This document shows, piece by piece, positions 25,774-34,906 of a stretch of DNA of 64,000 nucleotides (the stretch's first letter is position 1; every line of letters starts with the position of its first letter). A program made the translations under genes and the position numbers. The stretch is taken from the NCBI GenBank assembly GCA_023410675.1, contig JAEYPM010000093.1:8403-72402 (forward strand), given 5' to 3'. The notes below the pieces were generated by a model that saw nothing but the letters and a program-made list of their open reading frames with translations, searched no databases and was not told the DNA's origin. Origin of the DNA: Bacillota bacterium. GTDB lineage: Bacteria > Bacillota > Clostridia > Lachnospirales > Cellulosilyticaceae.

Positions 25774-27300
25774 ATGGGAAAAAAAACATTAATAGTAGGT
25801 ACTCTAGTGCTTTCCTTAGCAAGTTTTATAACACGCGTACTGGGGTTTATTTTTAGAATTTACATGTCTAACCTCATGGGTGCTGAGGGTATGGGACTTT
25901 ATCAGCTTATATTTCCAATTTATATGCTTATATGGTCTGCTACTTCTGCTGGAATTGCCCTTTCTGTATCTAAAATGGTAGCAGAATTTACATCTAAAAA
26001 GCAACATGCAAATGCTATACGTACCCTAAGGGTTTCCTTACTTATATCTATTTCACTAAGTATCATGATCGCTTTATTTATCTTTTTCTTCGCACCTTAC
26101 ATTGCCACTTATTTTATTCATGCACCACAAACAACCTTGTCTCTTAAAATATTAGCAACTTGTGCACCATTTATGGCAGCAGCTTGCTGTATTAGAGGAT
26201 ATTTTCAAGGGCGTCAAGAAATGACTATACCAGCTATATCACAAATTGGCGAACAAGTTATGCGTATGCTTGCTATTTACTTATTTGCTGGTTTTTTTGT
26301 AACTAAAGGTGTTAGCTATGCCTGTGCTTTGGGCGTTTTGGGTATGTGCTTCGGAGAAGCCTTTTCTTTTTTATTTGCCTATATAGCTTATAGAGCTAAA
26401 AAAACTTCTCTCAAAATGAATAAAGCATCCATTAGTTATTTAAGACTTATTGCAAACTTATCCACTTTAGCTATTCCTATTACAGCCAATAGATTTTTAA
26501 CTTCAACACTTCAATCTATAGAAAACATATTGATTCCTATTCAACTTCAAAAATTTGGACTTTCTGAAATGAATGCACTTGCTACATATGGAAAGTTTAG
26601 TGGCATGGCACTACCCTTATTATTCTTTCCTTCTATGGTAACCATGTCACTTTCCACTGTTTTAGTTCCAGTTATTTCTGAAGCTGTAGTAACAAAGAGA
26701 AAAACGATGCTCCAAAAAATGATGTCAAAATCTATCCAGATTTCTTCCCTCATTGGTATTGGTGCCTCAGCACTTTTTCTAACCTTATCAAAGGAAATTG
26801 CTATTGCTTGTTATGGTATGGCTGACATAGGAGAGTTTCTCCATCTCCTTGCTATTATATGCCCCTTTTTATATTTGCAAAGCATATTAACCGGTGCTTT
26901 AAATGGCCTTGGCATGCAAAAAACTACCTTTAAAATTAATATTATTGGCTCCATCCTGTGCATTAGTCTTATTTTTTATCTTGTACCAATAAAGGGCATT
27001 TTGGGTTTTGTCATAGCTCTTTTACTCCAATCAGGTATAGTAACTATTCTCCATATGTGGGAGATATTAAAAACAATTGATCTATCTGTAGATATTCTTA
27101 ACTGGATCGTTAAGCCATTACTTAGTGCAATAGCAGGTAGCCTATTTATGAAATATATATATAATACTTATTTACACTGTATGTTTTCTCAGAGATTATC
27201 TACTTTTATTGCTATTTTTGCTTTAGGTAGTTTCTATATAGCTTTTTTGTTTTTATCAAAATGTATCACTTTAAAGGACATCAATGAGTTTATAAAATAG
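25774..27300 (+). CDS. spoVB: SpoVB-like polysaccharide flippase
   Basis: A 508-residue integral membrane protein of the MATE/MOP flippase superfamily with about 12-14 helices. The N-terminus SFITRVLGFIFRIYMSN and MGAEGMGLYQLIFPIYML is the SpoVB signature. SpoVB-type proteins translocate lipid-linked precursors during spore cortex formation; vegetative paralogues such as MurJ or YtgP are alternatives. AAAAGGAGG precedes the ATG. It is convergent with rarA, with only 11 bases between the stops. Confidence 0.85.
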   Translation: MGKKTLIVGTLVLSLASFITRVLGFIFRIYMSNLMGAEGMGLYQLIFPIYMLIWSATSAGIALSVSKMVAEFTSKKQHANAIRTLRVSLLISISLSIMIALFIFFFAPYIATYFIHAPQTTLSLKILATCAPFMAAACCIRGYFQGRQEMTIPAISQIGEQVMRMLAIYLFAGFFVTKGVSYACALGVLGMCFGEAFSFLFAYIAYRAKKTSLKMNKASISYLRLIANLSTLAIPITANRFLTSTLQSIENILIPIQLQKFGLSEMNALATYGKFSGMALPLLFFPSMVTMSLSTVLVPVISEAVVTKRKTMLQKMMSKSIQISSLIGIGASALFLTLSKEIAIACYGMADIGEFLHLLAIICPFLYLQSILTGALNGLGMQKTTFKINIIGSILCISLIFYLVPIKGILGFVIALLLQSGIVTILHMWEILKTIDLSVDILNWIVKPLLSAIAGSLFMKYIYNTYLHCMFSQRLSTFIAIFALGSFYIAFLFLSKCITLKDINEFIK

Positions 27301-27311
27301 CTTACTTACAC

Positions 27312-28640
27312 TTAATCATGGTTATTTGTTTTCCTCTTATCTAAAAGAGCTCCTATATTTTTTTCATAGCCTTCCTCAGAAGGTATATAATACTTCTCGC
27401 CTACTAATTCATCTGGCAAGTATTGTTGTTTAATATAGTGCCCAGGGTAATTATGAGGATACAAGTAACCTGTTCCATGTTCTAATTGTTTTGCTCCATT
27501 ATAGTGGCTATCTCTAAGATGCATAGGAACATAACCAATTTCTTTGTTTTGGATATCTGTTATTGCCTGATCAATTGCCATACAGGATCTATTGCTTTTA
27601 GGAGCACATGCAATATAAAGAGCTGCCTGAGCTAAAATAATTCTGCCTTCAGGCATTCCAATGCGTTCTAAAGCTAACATGCAATTCGTAGCAACAACAA
27701 GTGCATTAGGATCTGCATTGCCTACGTCCTCACTAGCGGCTATTACGATTCTCCTTGCAATAAATTCTGGCTGCTCACCGGATTCTATAAGTCTTGCTAA
27801 ATAATGTGCTGTAGCATCAGGATCACTTCCCCTCATGCTTTTAATAAAAGCAGAAATAATATCATAGTGACTATCCCCATTTTTATCATAGTTTAGCACT
27901 TTCTTTTGAAGGCACTGCGTAAGCACATCTACAGTAATATTAATTTTCCCATCTTCACTTCTATCAGTGGTGGTTACAGCAAGTTCAATGGTATTGAGTG
28001 CTTTTCTTGCATCTCCTGATGCATTGGTAGCTAAAAAATCAAGTGCTTCTTCTGAAATAGTAGCATTATAAACGCCTAATCCTCTTTCTTCATCTTCTAT
28101 AGCTAACTTTGATATTTCTCTTAAATTTTCATGGCTTAGACCTTTTAATTCAAAAACCATTGATCTAGAAATAAGTGCTTTATTTACTTCAAAGTATGGA
28201 TTTTCTGTAGTGGCACCAATCAAAATAATAGTGCCATCTTCTGTATAAGGCAGCAGTGCATCCTGCTGCATCTTATTAAACCTGTGTATCTCATCGATAA
28301 ATACTATCGTTTTTTTCCCATTTAAACCTAGAGAAGTCTTTGCCTCTCCTACTGCCTGAATAATATCTTGCTTAGAAGCAGTTGTTGCATTCAGAACAAT
28401 AAAATGGGACTGGGTTGTATGTGCAATCACCTTTGCAATAGTGGTTTTACCTGTACCTGGTGGTCCATAAAAAATAATGGATTGCAGTTTGTCCGCTTTG
28501 ATTGCCCTATAAAGCAATTTGTCTTTCCCAAGTATGTGCTCTTGTCCCACTATTTCATCAATACTCTTTGGTCTCATTCTGGCTGCTAACGGAGATTCTT
28601 TTTTCTTATTTTTTTCACTCACATATTCAAACAAATCCAT
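27312..28640 (-). CDS. rarA: Replication-associated recombination protein A (AAA+ ATPase)
   Basis: A 442-residue clamp-loader-like ATPase (MgsA/Mgs1/WRNIP1 family) that acts at stalled replication forks. It has MRPKSIDEIVGQEHILG, Walker A GPPGTGKTT, Walker B FIDEIHRFNK, sensor 1 GATTENP, and the C-terminal MgsA domain with GSDPDATAHYLARLIESGE and RDSHYNGAKQLEHG. The length is normal. Divergent from the TrmB-lysA pair. Confidence 0.95.
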   Translation of the reverse strand: MDLFEYVSEKNKKKESPLAARMRPKSIDEIVGQEHILGKDKLLYRAIKADKLQSIIFYGPPGTGKTTIAKVIAHTTQSHFIVLNATTASKQDIIQAVGEAKTSLGLNGKKTIVFIDEIHRFNKMQQDALLPYTEDGTIILIGATTENPYFEVNKALISRSMVFELKGLSHENLREISKLAIEDEERGLGVYNATISEEALDFLATNASGDARKALNTIELAVTTTDRSEDGKINITVDVLTQCLQKKVLNYDKNGDSHYDIISAFIKSMRGSDPDATAHYLARLIESGEQPEFIARRIVIAASEDVGNADPNALVVATNCMLALERIGMPEGRIILAQAALYIACAPKSNRSCMAIDQAITDIQNKEIGYVPMHLRDSHYNGAKQLEHGTGYLYPHNYPGHYIKQQYLPDELVGEKYYIPSEEGYEKNIGALLDKRKTNNHD

Positions 28641-28832
28641 TATCTATCACCTCATAAGTATTATATCAAAAATAATAACTTGTTATATTTTAAAAATTAA
28701 TACACCTTTTAGGTGTGTAGATTATATCCTATAATTCCATTATAATATCTCCATTTTAAGGATAATCTATATTGCTTAAATTCATTATAGGTTTTAGCAT
28801 AATAAGTATTTACGCAACCTTTTCTATTTATC

Positions 28833-28861
28833 TTGACAATTTTCTAATTTCGTCTTATAGT
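28833..28861 (+). promoter_or_regulatory. Promoter of the trmB-type/lysA operon
   Basis: Consensus -35 TTGACA (28833-28838) and -10 TATAGT (28856-28861) with 17 bases between them. The start should fall in the dyad that follows. Confidence 0.85.
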
Positions 28862-28883
28862 AGTACTAAACAAAACTACTATA
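28856..28883 (+). promoter_or_regulatory. Perfect dyad over the -10 region, candidate operator
   Basis: TATAGTAGT (28856-28864) and ACTACTATA (28875-28883) are exact reverse complements separated by 10 bases. The left arm contains the -10 hexamer and the right arm touches the AAAGG ribosome site. Binding by the encoded regulator would block transcription; that is an inference. Confidence 0.65.
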
Positions 28884-28894
28884 AAGGTGACGCT

Positions 28895-29581
28895 ATGGAT
28901 TTTAATACTGCTTTACAAAAAATAGGCTTTTCTCCTCTGGAAGCGATTGTCTATACTACTTTGTCCAAGCATGGCTCATTAACTGGTTATGAAGTTGCAA
29001 AGTTATGTGGTATTTCTCGGTCAAATGTCTATGCAGCTCTCTATAGTCTTCAAGACAAAGGGAAGTGCTATGTGTCAGAAGCCGACAGCACAAAATATAT
29101 TGCTATCCCAAAGGATGAGCTCCTACTATCTACCAAAAAAGATTTGGAAGAAATACTGCTTACTTTAGAAGATGAATTTCCAGAAGGTATCAGACCACTA
29201 GATCCTTATATTACCATCACAGGGTATAACAATGTAATTACTAAGATTAAAAATAGTATTTTACTGTGTAAGTCTCATCTTTATATACTGAGTCCTACCC
29301 CTTATATTCATTTAATTAAAGAAGAGCTTGCCGAAACATCAAGCACAAAAAAAATTACTATTCTATGTGATGAAGTCTTTGATCTTCCCAAAAATATAAC
29401 TATCTATCGTCGCAAAATATCTCCTCAGGGTTTTCATATGATTGTAGATACACAGTTTGTTATCACAGGAGAGCTATCAGATTCTTTTTCACAATGCCTT
29501 TATACTTCAAATCAATCTCTTGTACGCCTTATGCGTGAGAGTTTTATAACAGAATTAGAAATGATAAAATTTAAAAAGTAA
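28895..29581 (+). CDS. TrmB-family transcriptional regulator
   Basis: A 228-residue regulator with an N-terminal TrmB winged helix (FSPLEAIVYTTLSKHGSLTG ... SRSNVYAALYSLQDKG) and a C-terminal region resembling the phospholipase D-like effector domain found in such regulators. The ATG at 28895 follows AAAGGTG; an in-frame upstream ATG at 28772 lies ahead of the promoter and is rejected. It is 14 bp upstream of lysA. The effector is unknown; lysine or a precursor is a plausible guess from context. Confidence 0.85.
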   Translation: MDFNTALQKIGFSPLEAIVYTTLSKHGSLTGYEVAKLCGISRSNVYAALYSLQDKGKCYVSEADSTKYIAIPKDELLLSTKKDLEEILLTLEDEFPEGIRPLDPYITITGYNNVITKIKNSILLCKSHLYILSPTPYIHLIKEELAETSSTKKITILCDEVFDLPKNITIYRRKISPQGFHMIVDTQFVITGELSDSFSQCLYTSNQSLVRLMRESFITELEMIKFKK

Positions 29582-29595
29582 TTAAGGAGGAGTAT

Positions 29596-30846
29596 ATGTA
29601 TACTTTATATGGTGATTATACCAAAACTACAAACTTTTTTGAAGGTAATAATGTATTTGATCTTATTCGTGAATATAAAAGTACGCTCTATATATATAAT
29701 GAAAAAATACTTAGAGCTCGCTGCAAAGAAATGAAGAACTTAGTAACTTATGATAATTTTGTTCCACACTACTCCATTAAGGCTAATTCAAATATCCATC
29801 TTCTTAAAATCGTGCATGAAGAAGGTCTTCATGCTGACGTAATGAGTCCTGGTGAAATTTTTCTAGCAAAACAAAGTGGTTTTACAAGTGATGAATTGTT
29901 TTTTATCCCTAATAATGTTGTTTCTGATGATATGATCTATGCCATTGAAAATAAAGTACTCACTAGCGTAGACTCTCTGTCTCAACTAGAAATGTATGGT
30001 AAGCTTAATCCTGGCGGACGTGTTGCCATTAGGTTTAATCCTGGTGTTGGTGCTGGCCACCATGAAAAGGTTGTTACTGCTGGAAAGGCTACTAAATTTG
30101 GGGTCTCACCAGAATATATAGAAGATGTAAAAATCCTATTAAAGAAATATCATTTAACACTTGTAGGCATTAATCAACATATTGGTTCACTCTTTATGGA
30201 TGGAACACCTTACATTCAAAGCACAGATTCTATTTTAGATATTGCTAAAAACTTTGATGACTTAGAGTTTATAGATCTTGGCGGTGGATTTGGTATTCCT
30301 TATCATAAGCAAGAAAACCAGCCAAGACTTGATATTGAGTCTCTAGGGCAACAACTTGATACTGTTCTCTATCAATTTGCAAAAGAATATGGTAAAAAAA
30401 TTCAGTTCCAAATTGAACCAGGTAGATACATCCCTTGTGAATGCGGAATATTAGTAGGTACGGTTACTGCACTTAAAGAAAATGGTGGGAAAAAATATAT
30501 TGGAACGGATATCGGCTTTAATGTCCTTCAAAGACCGATGATCTATGACTCTCATCATGATATAGAAATATATTCTTCAATTGATAAAGCCATAACCTAT
30601 GATGATTTTACAGTAGTAGGTAATATCTGCGAAAGCGGTGATATTTTAGCTCGCGACAGAAGACTTGCCGTGCCTGAAGAGGGAGACCTTCTTGCTCTAA
30701 TGGATGCTGGTGCCTATGGCTATAGCATGGCTTCTTCTTACAATCAACGTCCTAGACCTTCTGAAATACTGATTCAAGCTAATGGCGAAGTAAAATGTAT
30801 CAGAAAAAGTGACAGTTTCGAAGACTTAATAAGAAATATGCTATAA
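29596..30846 (+). CDS. lysA: Diaminopimelate decarboxylase
   Basis: A 416-residue fold III PLP decarboxylase making lysine from meso-diaminopimelate. Seen: the PLP lysine in HYSIKANSN near residue 60, HIGSLF, the glycine loop DLGGGFGIPY, EPGRYIP, and the cross-subunit GNICESGDILARD. Ornithine/arginine decarboxylases and carboxynorspermidine decarboxylase share the fold, but the ESGD segment favours LysA. AAGGAGGAG precedes the ATG. Co-transcribed with the TrmB-type regulator; a bidirectional terminator follows. Confidence 0.88.
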   Translation: MYTLYGDYTKTTNFFEGNNVFDLIREYKSTLYIYNEKILRARCKEMKNLVTYDNFVPHYSIKANSNIHLLKIVHEEGLHADVMSPGEIFLAKQSGFTSDELFFIPNNVVSDDMIYAIENKVLTSVDSLSQLEMYGKLNPGGRVAIRFNPGVGAGHHEKVVTAGKATKFGVSPEYIEDVKILLKKYHLTLVGINQHIGSLFMDGTPYIQSTDSILDIAKNFDDLEFIDLGGGFGIPYHKQENQPRLDIESLGQQLDTVLYQFAKEYGKKIQFQIEPGRYIPCECGILVGTVTALKENGGKKYIGTDIGFNVLQRPMIYDSHHDIEIYSSIDKAITYDDFTVVGNICESGDILARDRRLAVPEEGDLLALMDAGAYGYSMASSYNQRPRPSEILIQANGEVKCIRKSDSFEDLIRNML

Positions 30847-30869
30847 TATAAATTCTATAGATCCCCATA

Positions 30870-30906
30870 AAAAACGAGTGAATACTTAAAATATTCACTC
30901 GTTTTT
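30870..30906. terminator. Bidirectional terminator between lysA and yajC
   Basis: AAAAACGAGTGAATA and TATTCACTCGTTTTT form a perfect stem with an 8-base loop and A/T tracts on both sides. It serves the convergent lysA (plus) and yajC (minus), touching the yajC stop codon. Confidence 0.92.
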
Positions 30907-31302
30907 CTATTCTTCTACTTCTTCTTCAACTTCTACATATTCATATTCTACACCATCTTCAATAACACGTGTACCCACTTCAGGTTGCTTTGAAATAGAT
31001 AAATTAGGTGCTTGTACACCAGCTACTGCAACCTTTTTTACTGGTATTCTAACGCCTTTATTGAGTCCAAATTCTATAATAAAAACGTCATTAATGCTAT
31101 CTACAATTTTCCCATATACACCTGATTGCAGAAGTACTTCGTCGCCTACTTTAATAGAATTTTGCATTTCAACCAGTTCTTTTTCTTTTTTCTTTTGTGG
31201 CCTTATAGCAAAAAACCACATAGCTCCAAAAATGACAATCATGTAAATAATCATTCCTGTAACACCACCGCCTGTTTGTGCTGTTCCTAATAATACACTC
31301 AT
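30907..31302 (-). CDS. yajC: Preprotein translocase subunit YajC
   Basis: A 131-residue single-span membrane protein of the SecDF-YajC complex. The helix IIYMIVIFGAMWFFAIRPQKKK is followed by the cytoplasmic YajC domain with MQNSIKVGDEVLLQSGVYGKI. The C-terminal tail is long and acidic (EVEEEVEE), more than in short homologues. It overlaps the end of tgt by 4 bases, so translation is coupled. Confidence 0.92.
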   Translation of the reverse strand: MSVLLGTAQTGGGVTGMIIYMIVIFGAMWFFAIRPQKKKEKELVEMQNSIKVGDEVLLQSGVYGKIVDSINDVFIIEFGLNKGVRIPVKKVAVAGVQAPNLSISKQPEVGTRVIEDGVEYEYVEVEEEVEE

Positions 31303-32447
31303 TTTACCGCCTCCACTTTATTGGTATTTTTATATCCATCTAAACGCATTTTTTTATAGGAAGCAAAACTACCCATTTCTAATGCACTACGGATTTCCGC
31401 CATTAAGTTATTAAAATAATATAAGTTGTGCATGACACAAAGCCTCATGCCTAGCATTTCTTTAGCTTTAAGAAGATGTCTTATATAAGCTCTAGAATAT
31501 TTTTGACATGAAGGGCACTTACAGTCTGAAGCTATCGGATCCATATCTTTCTCATATTTTTTATTAAAAAGGTTGAGCTTCCCGGTGTTGGTATAAACAT
31601 GTCCATGCCTTCCATTACGTGCTGGAAGTACACAATCAAAAAAATCTATACCTCTATCCACTGCTTCTAATATATTTTCTGGTGTACCTACGCCCATTAG
31701 GTAAGTTGGTTTATCTTGTGGCAAATAAGGCACTGTACACTCTAATATGCGGTACATGTCTTCATGGGATTCTCCTACTGCAAGTCCACCAATTGCATAG
31801 CCAGGGAGATTAAATTCTCTTATGACTTTTGCATGCTCTACACGTATATCTTCCATGATACCACCTTGATTAATGCCAAATAACATTTGCTCTTTGTTAA
31901 TAGTATCGTCTAATGCATTTAGCCTATTCATTTCATTAATACATCTTTTTAGCCATCGTGTAGTCCTTTCTACCGATGGTATAATATATGCTTTATCTGC
32001 TAGTGCGGGTGGGCATTCATCAAATGCCATGGCTATTGTGGACCCTATATGGGATTGTATTTGCATACTTTCCTCTGGTCCCATAAAGATTTTTCTTCCA
32101 TCAATATGGGAAGAAAAATAAACCCCTTCTTCTTTTATCTTTCTAATAGAAGATAAAGAAAATACTTGAAAACCACCTGAATCTGTAAGAATAGGTTTGT
32201 CCCATATCATAAACTTATGAAGCCCTCCTAATTCTTTAATGAGCTCATCTCCTGGTCTTAAGTGAAGATGATAGGTATTTGACAACACAACTTGTGTTTT
32301 TATGGTTTCAAGATCTTCTGTAGATAATGCACCCTTAATAGCTGCTGCAGTCGCTACATTCATAAATACAGGGGTTTCGATGATTCCATGCGGGGTATAA
32401 AGCCTTCCTCTTTTCGCACGACCTTCTACATGTAGTAATTCATACAT
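31299..32447 (-). CDS. tgt: tRNA-guanine transglycosylase
   Basis: A 382-residue enzyme that exchanges guanine for preQ1 at the wobble base of GUN-anticodon tRNAs. Catalytic landmarks: LTDSGGFQVFSL (first Asp) and FDCVLPARNGRHG (second Asp). The zinc site is CKCPSCQKYSRAYIRHL with a later MHN. The length is typical of bacterial Tgt. Its usual partner queA lies 3.3 kb away on the same strand, separated by other genes. It overlaps yajC. Confidence 0.95.
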   Translation of the reverse strand: MYELLHVEGRAKRGRLYTPHGIIETPVFMNVATAAAIKGALSTEDLETIKTQVVLSNTYHLHLRPGDELIKELGGLHKFMIWDKPILTDSGGFQVFSLSSIRKIKEEGVYFSSHIDGRKIFMGPEESMQIQSHIGSTIAMAFDECPPALADKAYIIPSVERTTRWLKRCINEMNRLNALDDTINKEQMLFGINQGGIMEDIRVEHAKVIREFNLPGYAIGGLAVGESHEDMYRILECTVPYLPQDKPTYLMGVGTPENILEAVDRGIDFFDCVLPARNGRHGHVYTNTGKLNLFNKKYEKDMDPIASDCKCPSCQKYSRAYIRHLLKAKEMLGMRLCVMHNLYYFNNLMAEIRSALEMGSFASYKKMRLDGYKNTNKVEAVK

Positions 32448-32602
32448 AGTATATCTCCAATCAATAATATGCTATAATACAGTTTACAGTAAAACCCATA
32501 TTTTTTCAATAATACAATAAACTTTTATTCTGTTATAGGTTATTATTTCTCTTATGCAGTAATTTATAAGGCACTATTCTATGAGCTTTGGGCCCATCTG
32601 TA

Positions 32603-32631
32603 TTGAAGATATATTTTCTTTCTGATACAAT
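32603..32631 (+). promoter_or_regulatory. Predicted promoter of aroC
   Basis: TTGAAG (32603-32608), 17 bases, TACAAT (32626-32631), 34 bases ahead of the aroC ATG. Confidence 0.6.
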
Positions 32632-32665
32632 AAAGGATATTTTATAATAAAAGAGGTGATATTTT

Positions 32666-33769
32666 ATGTCCGGTTCTACATTTGGTGATCGTTTTAAAAT
32701 AACAACGTTTGGAGAGTCACATGGCGTGGCACTTGGTGTAATCATAGATGGTTGCCCTTCTAATATATCTATTTCATTAGAAGATATTATGAAGGATATG
32801 AAAAGGCGAAAACCTGGCAATACTAAAATAGGAACAGCAAGACCAGAAGATGATCAAGTTGAAATATTATCTGGTATTTTTGAAGGAAAAACAACAGGTA
32901 CGCCTATTTGTCTTATGCTTAGAAATACAAGTCAAAATTCGCATGACTATGATACGATAAAAAATATCTATAGACCTTCTCATGCAGACTATGGTTATGA
33001 TGCAAAATATGGCATAAGGGATTATAGAGGAGGAGGCAGGAGCTCTGGGCGTGAAACTTCTGCAAGGGTAGCTGCAGGTGCAGTGGCCAAAAAAGTTCTG
33101 TCAGAACTTGGTATTACTGTTACCGCTTATACCCGCTCCATTGGTCCTATTACAGTAAAGGATGAAGACTTTCGTTTAGAAGATATTGATCAAAATCTCA
33201 TCAGTATGCCAAATAACACCTGTGCTGAGCATGCTCTTGATTATATTCAAACTTTAAGAAAAGAAGAAGATTCTATAGGTGGTATTATTGAGTGCATAGC
33301 TACTGGTGTAAAAGCTGGAATTGGTGAACCCGTTTTTAACAAACTAGATGCTGTCCTTGCCCACGCAGTAATGAGCATTGGTGCTGTAAAAGCATTTGAA
33401 GTTGGTATTGGAACGGCCTCTTCTTTTATGAAAGGCTCTACATACAATGACAGTTTTTATGCCCAAGGACATAATGTTAAAAAATATACCAATCATTCTG
33501 GAGGAATATTAGGTGGTATATCTGATGGCAGTGACATTTTTATCAGAGCACACTTCAAACCAACACCTTCTATTTCTAAAGTGCAAAATACCATCACCAC
33601 TGAGCTTGAAAATACTGAAGTAAGAATAACTGGCAGACATGATCCGGTTGTTGTTCCAAGAGCAGTTGTCGTTGTAGAAGCTATGGTAGCTATAGCTTTA
33701 TTAGATAGTCTTCTAGTAGGTATCACTTCAAATATTCATCAGGTTAAAAAGCTGTTTCTTTCTGAATAA
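32666..33769 (+). CDS. aroC: Chorismate synthase
   Basis: A 367-residue FMN-dependent enzyme that converts EPSP to chorismate. Signature patterns: GESHGVALGVIIDGCP near the N-terminus, RPSHADYGYDAKYGIRDYRGGGRSSGRETSARV in the middle (quoted in part: DYRGGGRSSGRETSARVAAG), and RHDPVVVPRAVVVVEAM near the end. AAAGAGGTG precedes the ATG. It stands alone, without other shikimate genes. A YiiX-type gene follows after 35 bp. Confidence 0.95.
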   Translation: MSGSTFGDRFKITTFGESHGVALGVIIDGCPSNISISLEDIMKDMKRRKPGNTKIGTARPEDDQVEILSGIFEGKTTGTPICLMLRNTSQNSHDYDTIKNIYRPSHADYGYDAKYGIRDYRGGGRSSGRETSARVAAGAVAKKVLSELGITVTAYTRSIGPITVKDEDFRLEDIDQNLISMPNNTCAEHALDYIQTLRKEEDSIGGIIECIATGVKAGIGEPVFNKLDAVLAHAVMSIGAVKAFEVGIGTASSFMKGSTYNDSFYAQGHNVKKYTNHSGGILGGISDGSDIFIRAHFKPTPSISKVQNTITTELENTEVRITGRHDPVVVPRAVVVVEAMVAIALLDSLLVGITSNIHQVKKLFLSE

Positions 33770-33804
33770 CTCAAGTAAAAAAGTATGTTTGAGGATGTGA
33801 CATC

Positions 33805-34650
33805 ATGAAAAAGCAAATATTCCCTCCTACTATCAGAAAAAATCTGCAGATTGGTCTTATTATCTTGATTGCTTTTTATTGTTTCAGTAGTTTTTACGTT
33901 AATAGATCAAGCTACTATGCACCACCATATGAAAAAGTTGATATTTCTCCCCTATTAGAGAAGCGTACTTATTCTGACGAAGAATACGCTATTCTTTATG
34001 CACAAACTGGAATAGCAAAACCTATTATAGACGAAATAAAACAAACGAATGATTTCAAAAGCCGCATGCTAGCGTATCAAAACTACTATTTTTCTAATGT
34101 CATGGTTAAAGCTAAACCCATGTCACCAGTAACATTTTATGAAGTGAGTGAAGATGAAAATAATAAGCCAGTTAAGCTTTTTGAACTTGCTCCTTATAAA
34201 AATGGAGATATCTTTTTCCACAAATCCACTCATACCCTTAACTGGCGGCATGGGCATGTAGGAATCGTTGTTGATGCAAAGCATGGTAAAGTTCTTGAAT
34301 CTTTAGAACCAGGCACCATAAGCGTTTTACAAGATGCAGAAAAATGGACCTATTTTCCTACTTTTAGAATGATGCGTCTTAAAAATATATCCACAGAAAA
34401 AATGGATGAAATTGCCTCTTACACGAAAGAACATTTAAGTGGTATTCCTTACTCTATTTTATCTTTAAAAAGCAATAAAAGCGACGTTACAGCCACTCAT
34501 TGCTCTCTTCTTATATGGCAGGCATACGATGCGTTTGGCATCAATCTTGATAGTAATAAGGGTCTTTTCACATCGCCAAAGGACCTAGCATCTAGTGATT
34601 ATTTAGAGACACTTCAAGTTTTCGGGGTAAATCCTGATAAAAAGTGGTGA
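33805..34650 (+). CDS. YiiX-type permuted papain-fold hydrolase, membrane-anchored
   Basis: A 281-residue protein with an N-terminal membrane anchor or signal (LQIGLIILIAFYCFSSFYV, about residues 13-31) and an extracytoplasmic YiiX/YycO domain of the NlpC/P60 superfamily. The catalytic order is permuted: the histidine comes first in WRHGHVGIVVDAKHG and the cysteine later in ATHCSLLIWQAYDAFGINL. This group acts on peptide or amide bonds of cell wall or lipid-linked substrates; the substrate here is unknown. It may be co-transcribed with aroC. Confidence 0.78.
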   Translation: MKKQIFPPTIRKNLQIGLIILIAFYCFSSFYVNRSSYYAPPYEKVDISPLLEKRTYSDEEYAILYAQTGIAKPIIDEIKQTNDFKSRMLAYQNYYFSNVMVKAKPMSPVTFYEVSEDENNKPVKLFELAPYKNGDIFFHKSTHTLNWRHGHVGIVVDAKHGKVLESLEPGTISVLQDAEKWTYFPTFRMMRLKNISTEKMDEIASYTKEHLSGIPYSILSLKSNKSDVTATHCSLLIWQAYDAFGINLDSNKGLFTSPKDLASSDYLETLQVFGVNPDKKW

Positions 34651-34709
34651 TATTTTTGATGTGCAATCAAATCTTATAGTCTAAAAGACAATCATATAAC
34701 CAAAGAAAA

Positions 34710-34740
34710 AACGTCCCTTCTTAGCTACACAAAGGGCGTT
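34710..34740 (-). terminator. Probable terminator of the duplicated-sensor membrane protein gene
   Basis: On the minus strand AACGCCCTT pairs with AAGGG(A)CGTT, with a single bulged A, followed by TTTTC. It lies about 165 bases beyond the stop at 34907; in the plus direction it could also end the YiiX transcript. Confidence 0.5.
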
Positions 34741-34906
34741 ATTCCTTATTCTAAGTATCATGCTTATCACGACTTCATCTGCCTATTTCAAACAAGCAAA
34801 AATCATAAATAAAATGTTATTTACTGCATAACCTTTCTTGAAAAAACATAAATCCTTACTCTATGTACATGGATAGAATTTTGCACATACTTGACTTATC
34901 CATCCT

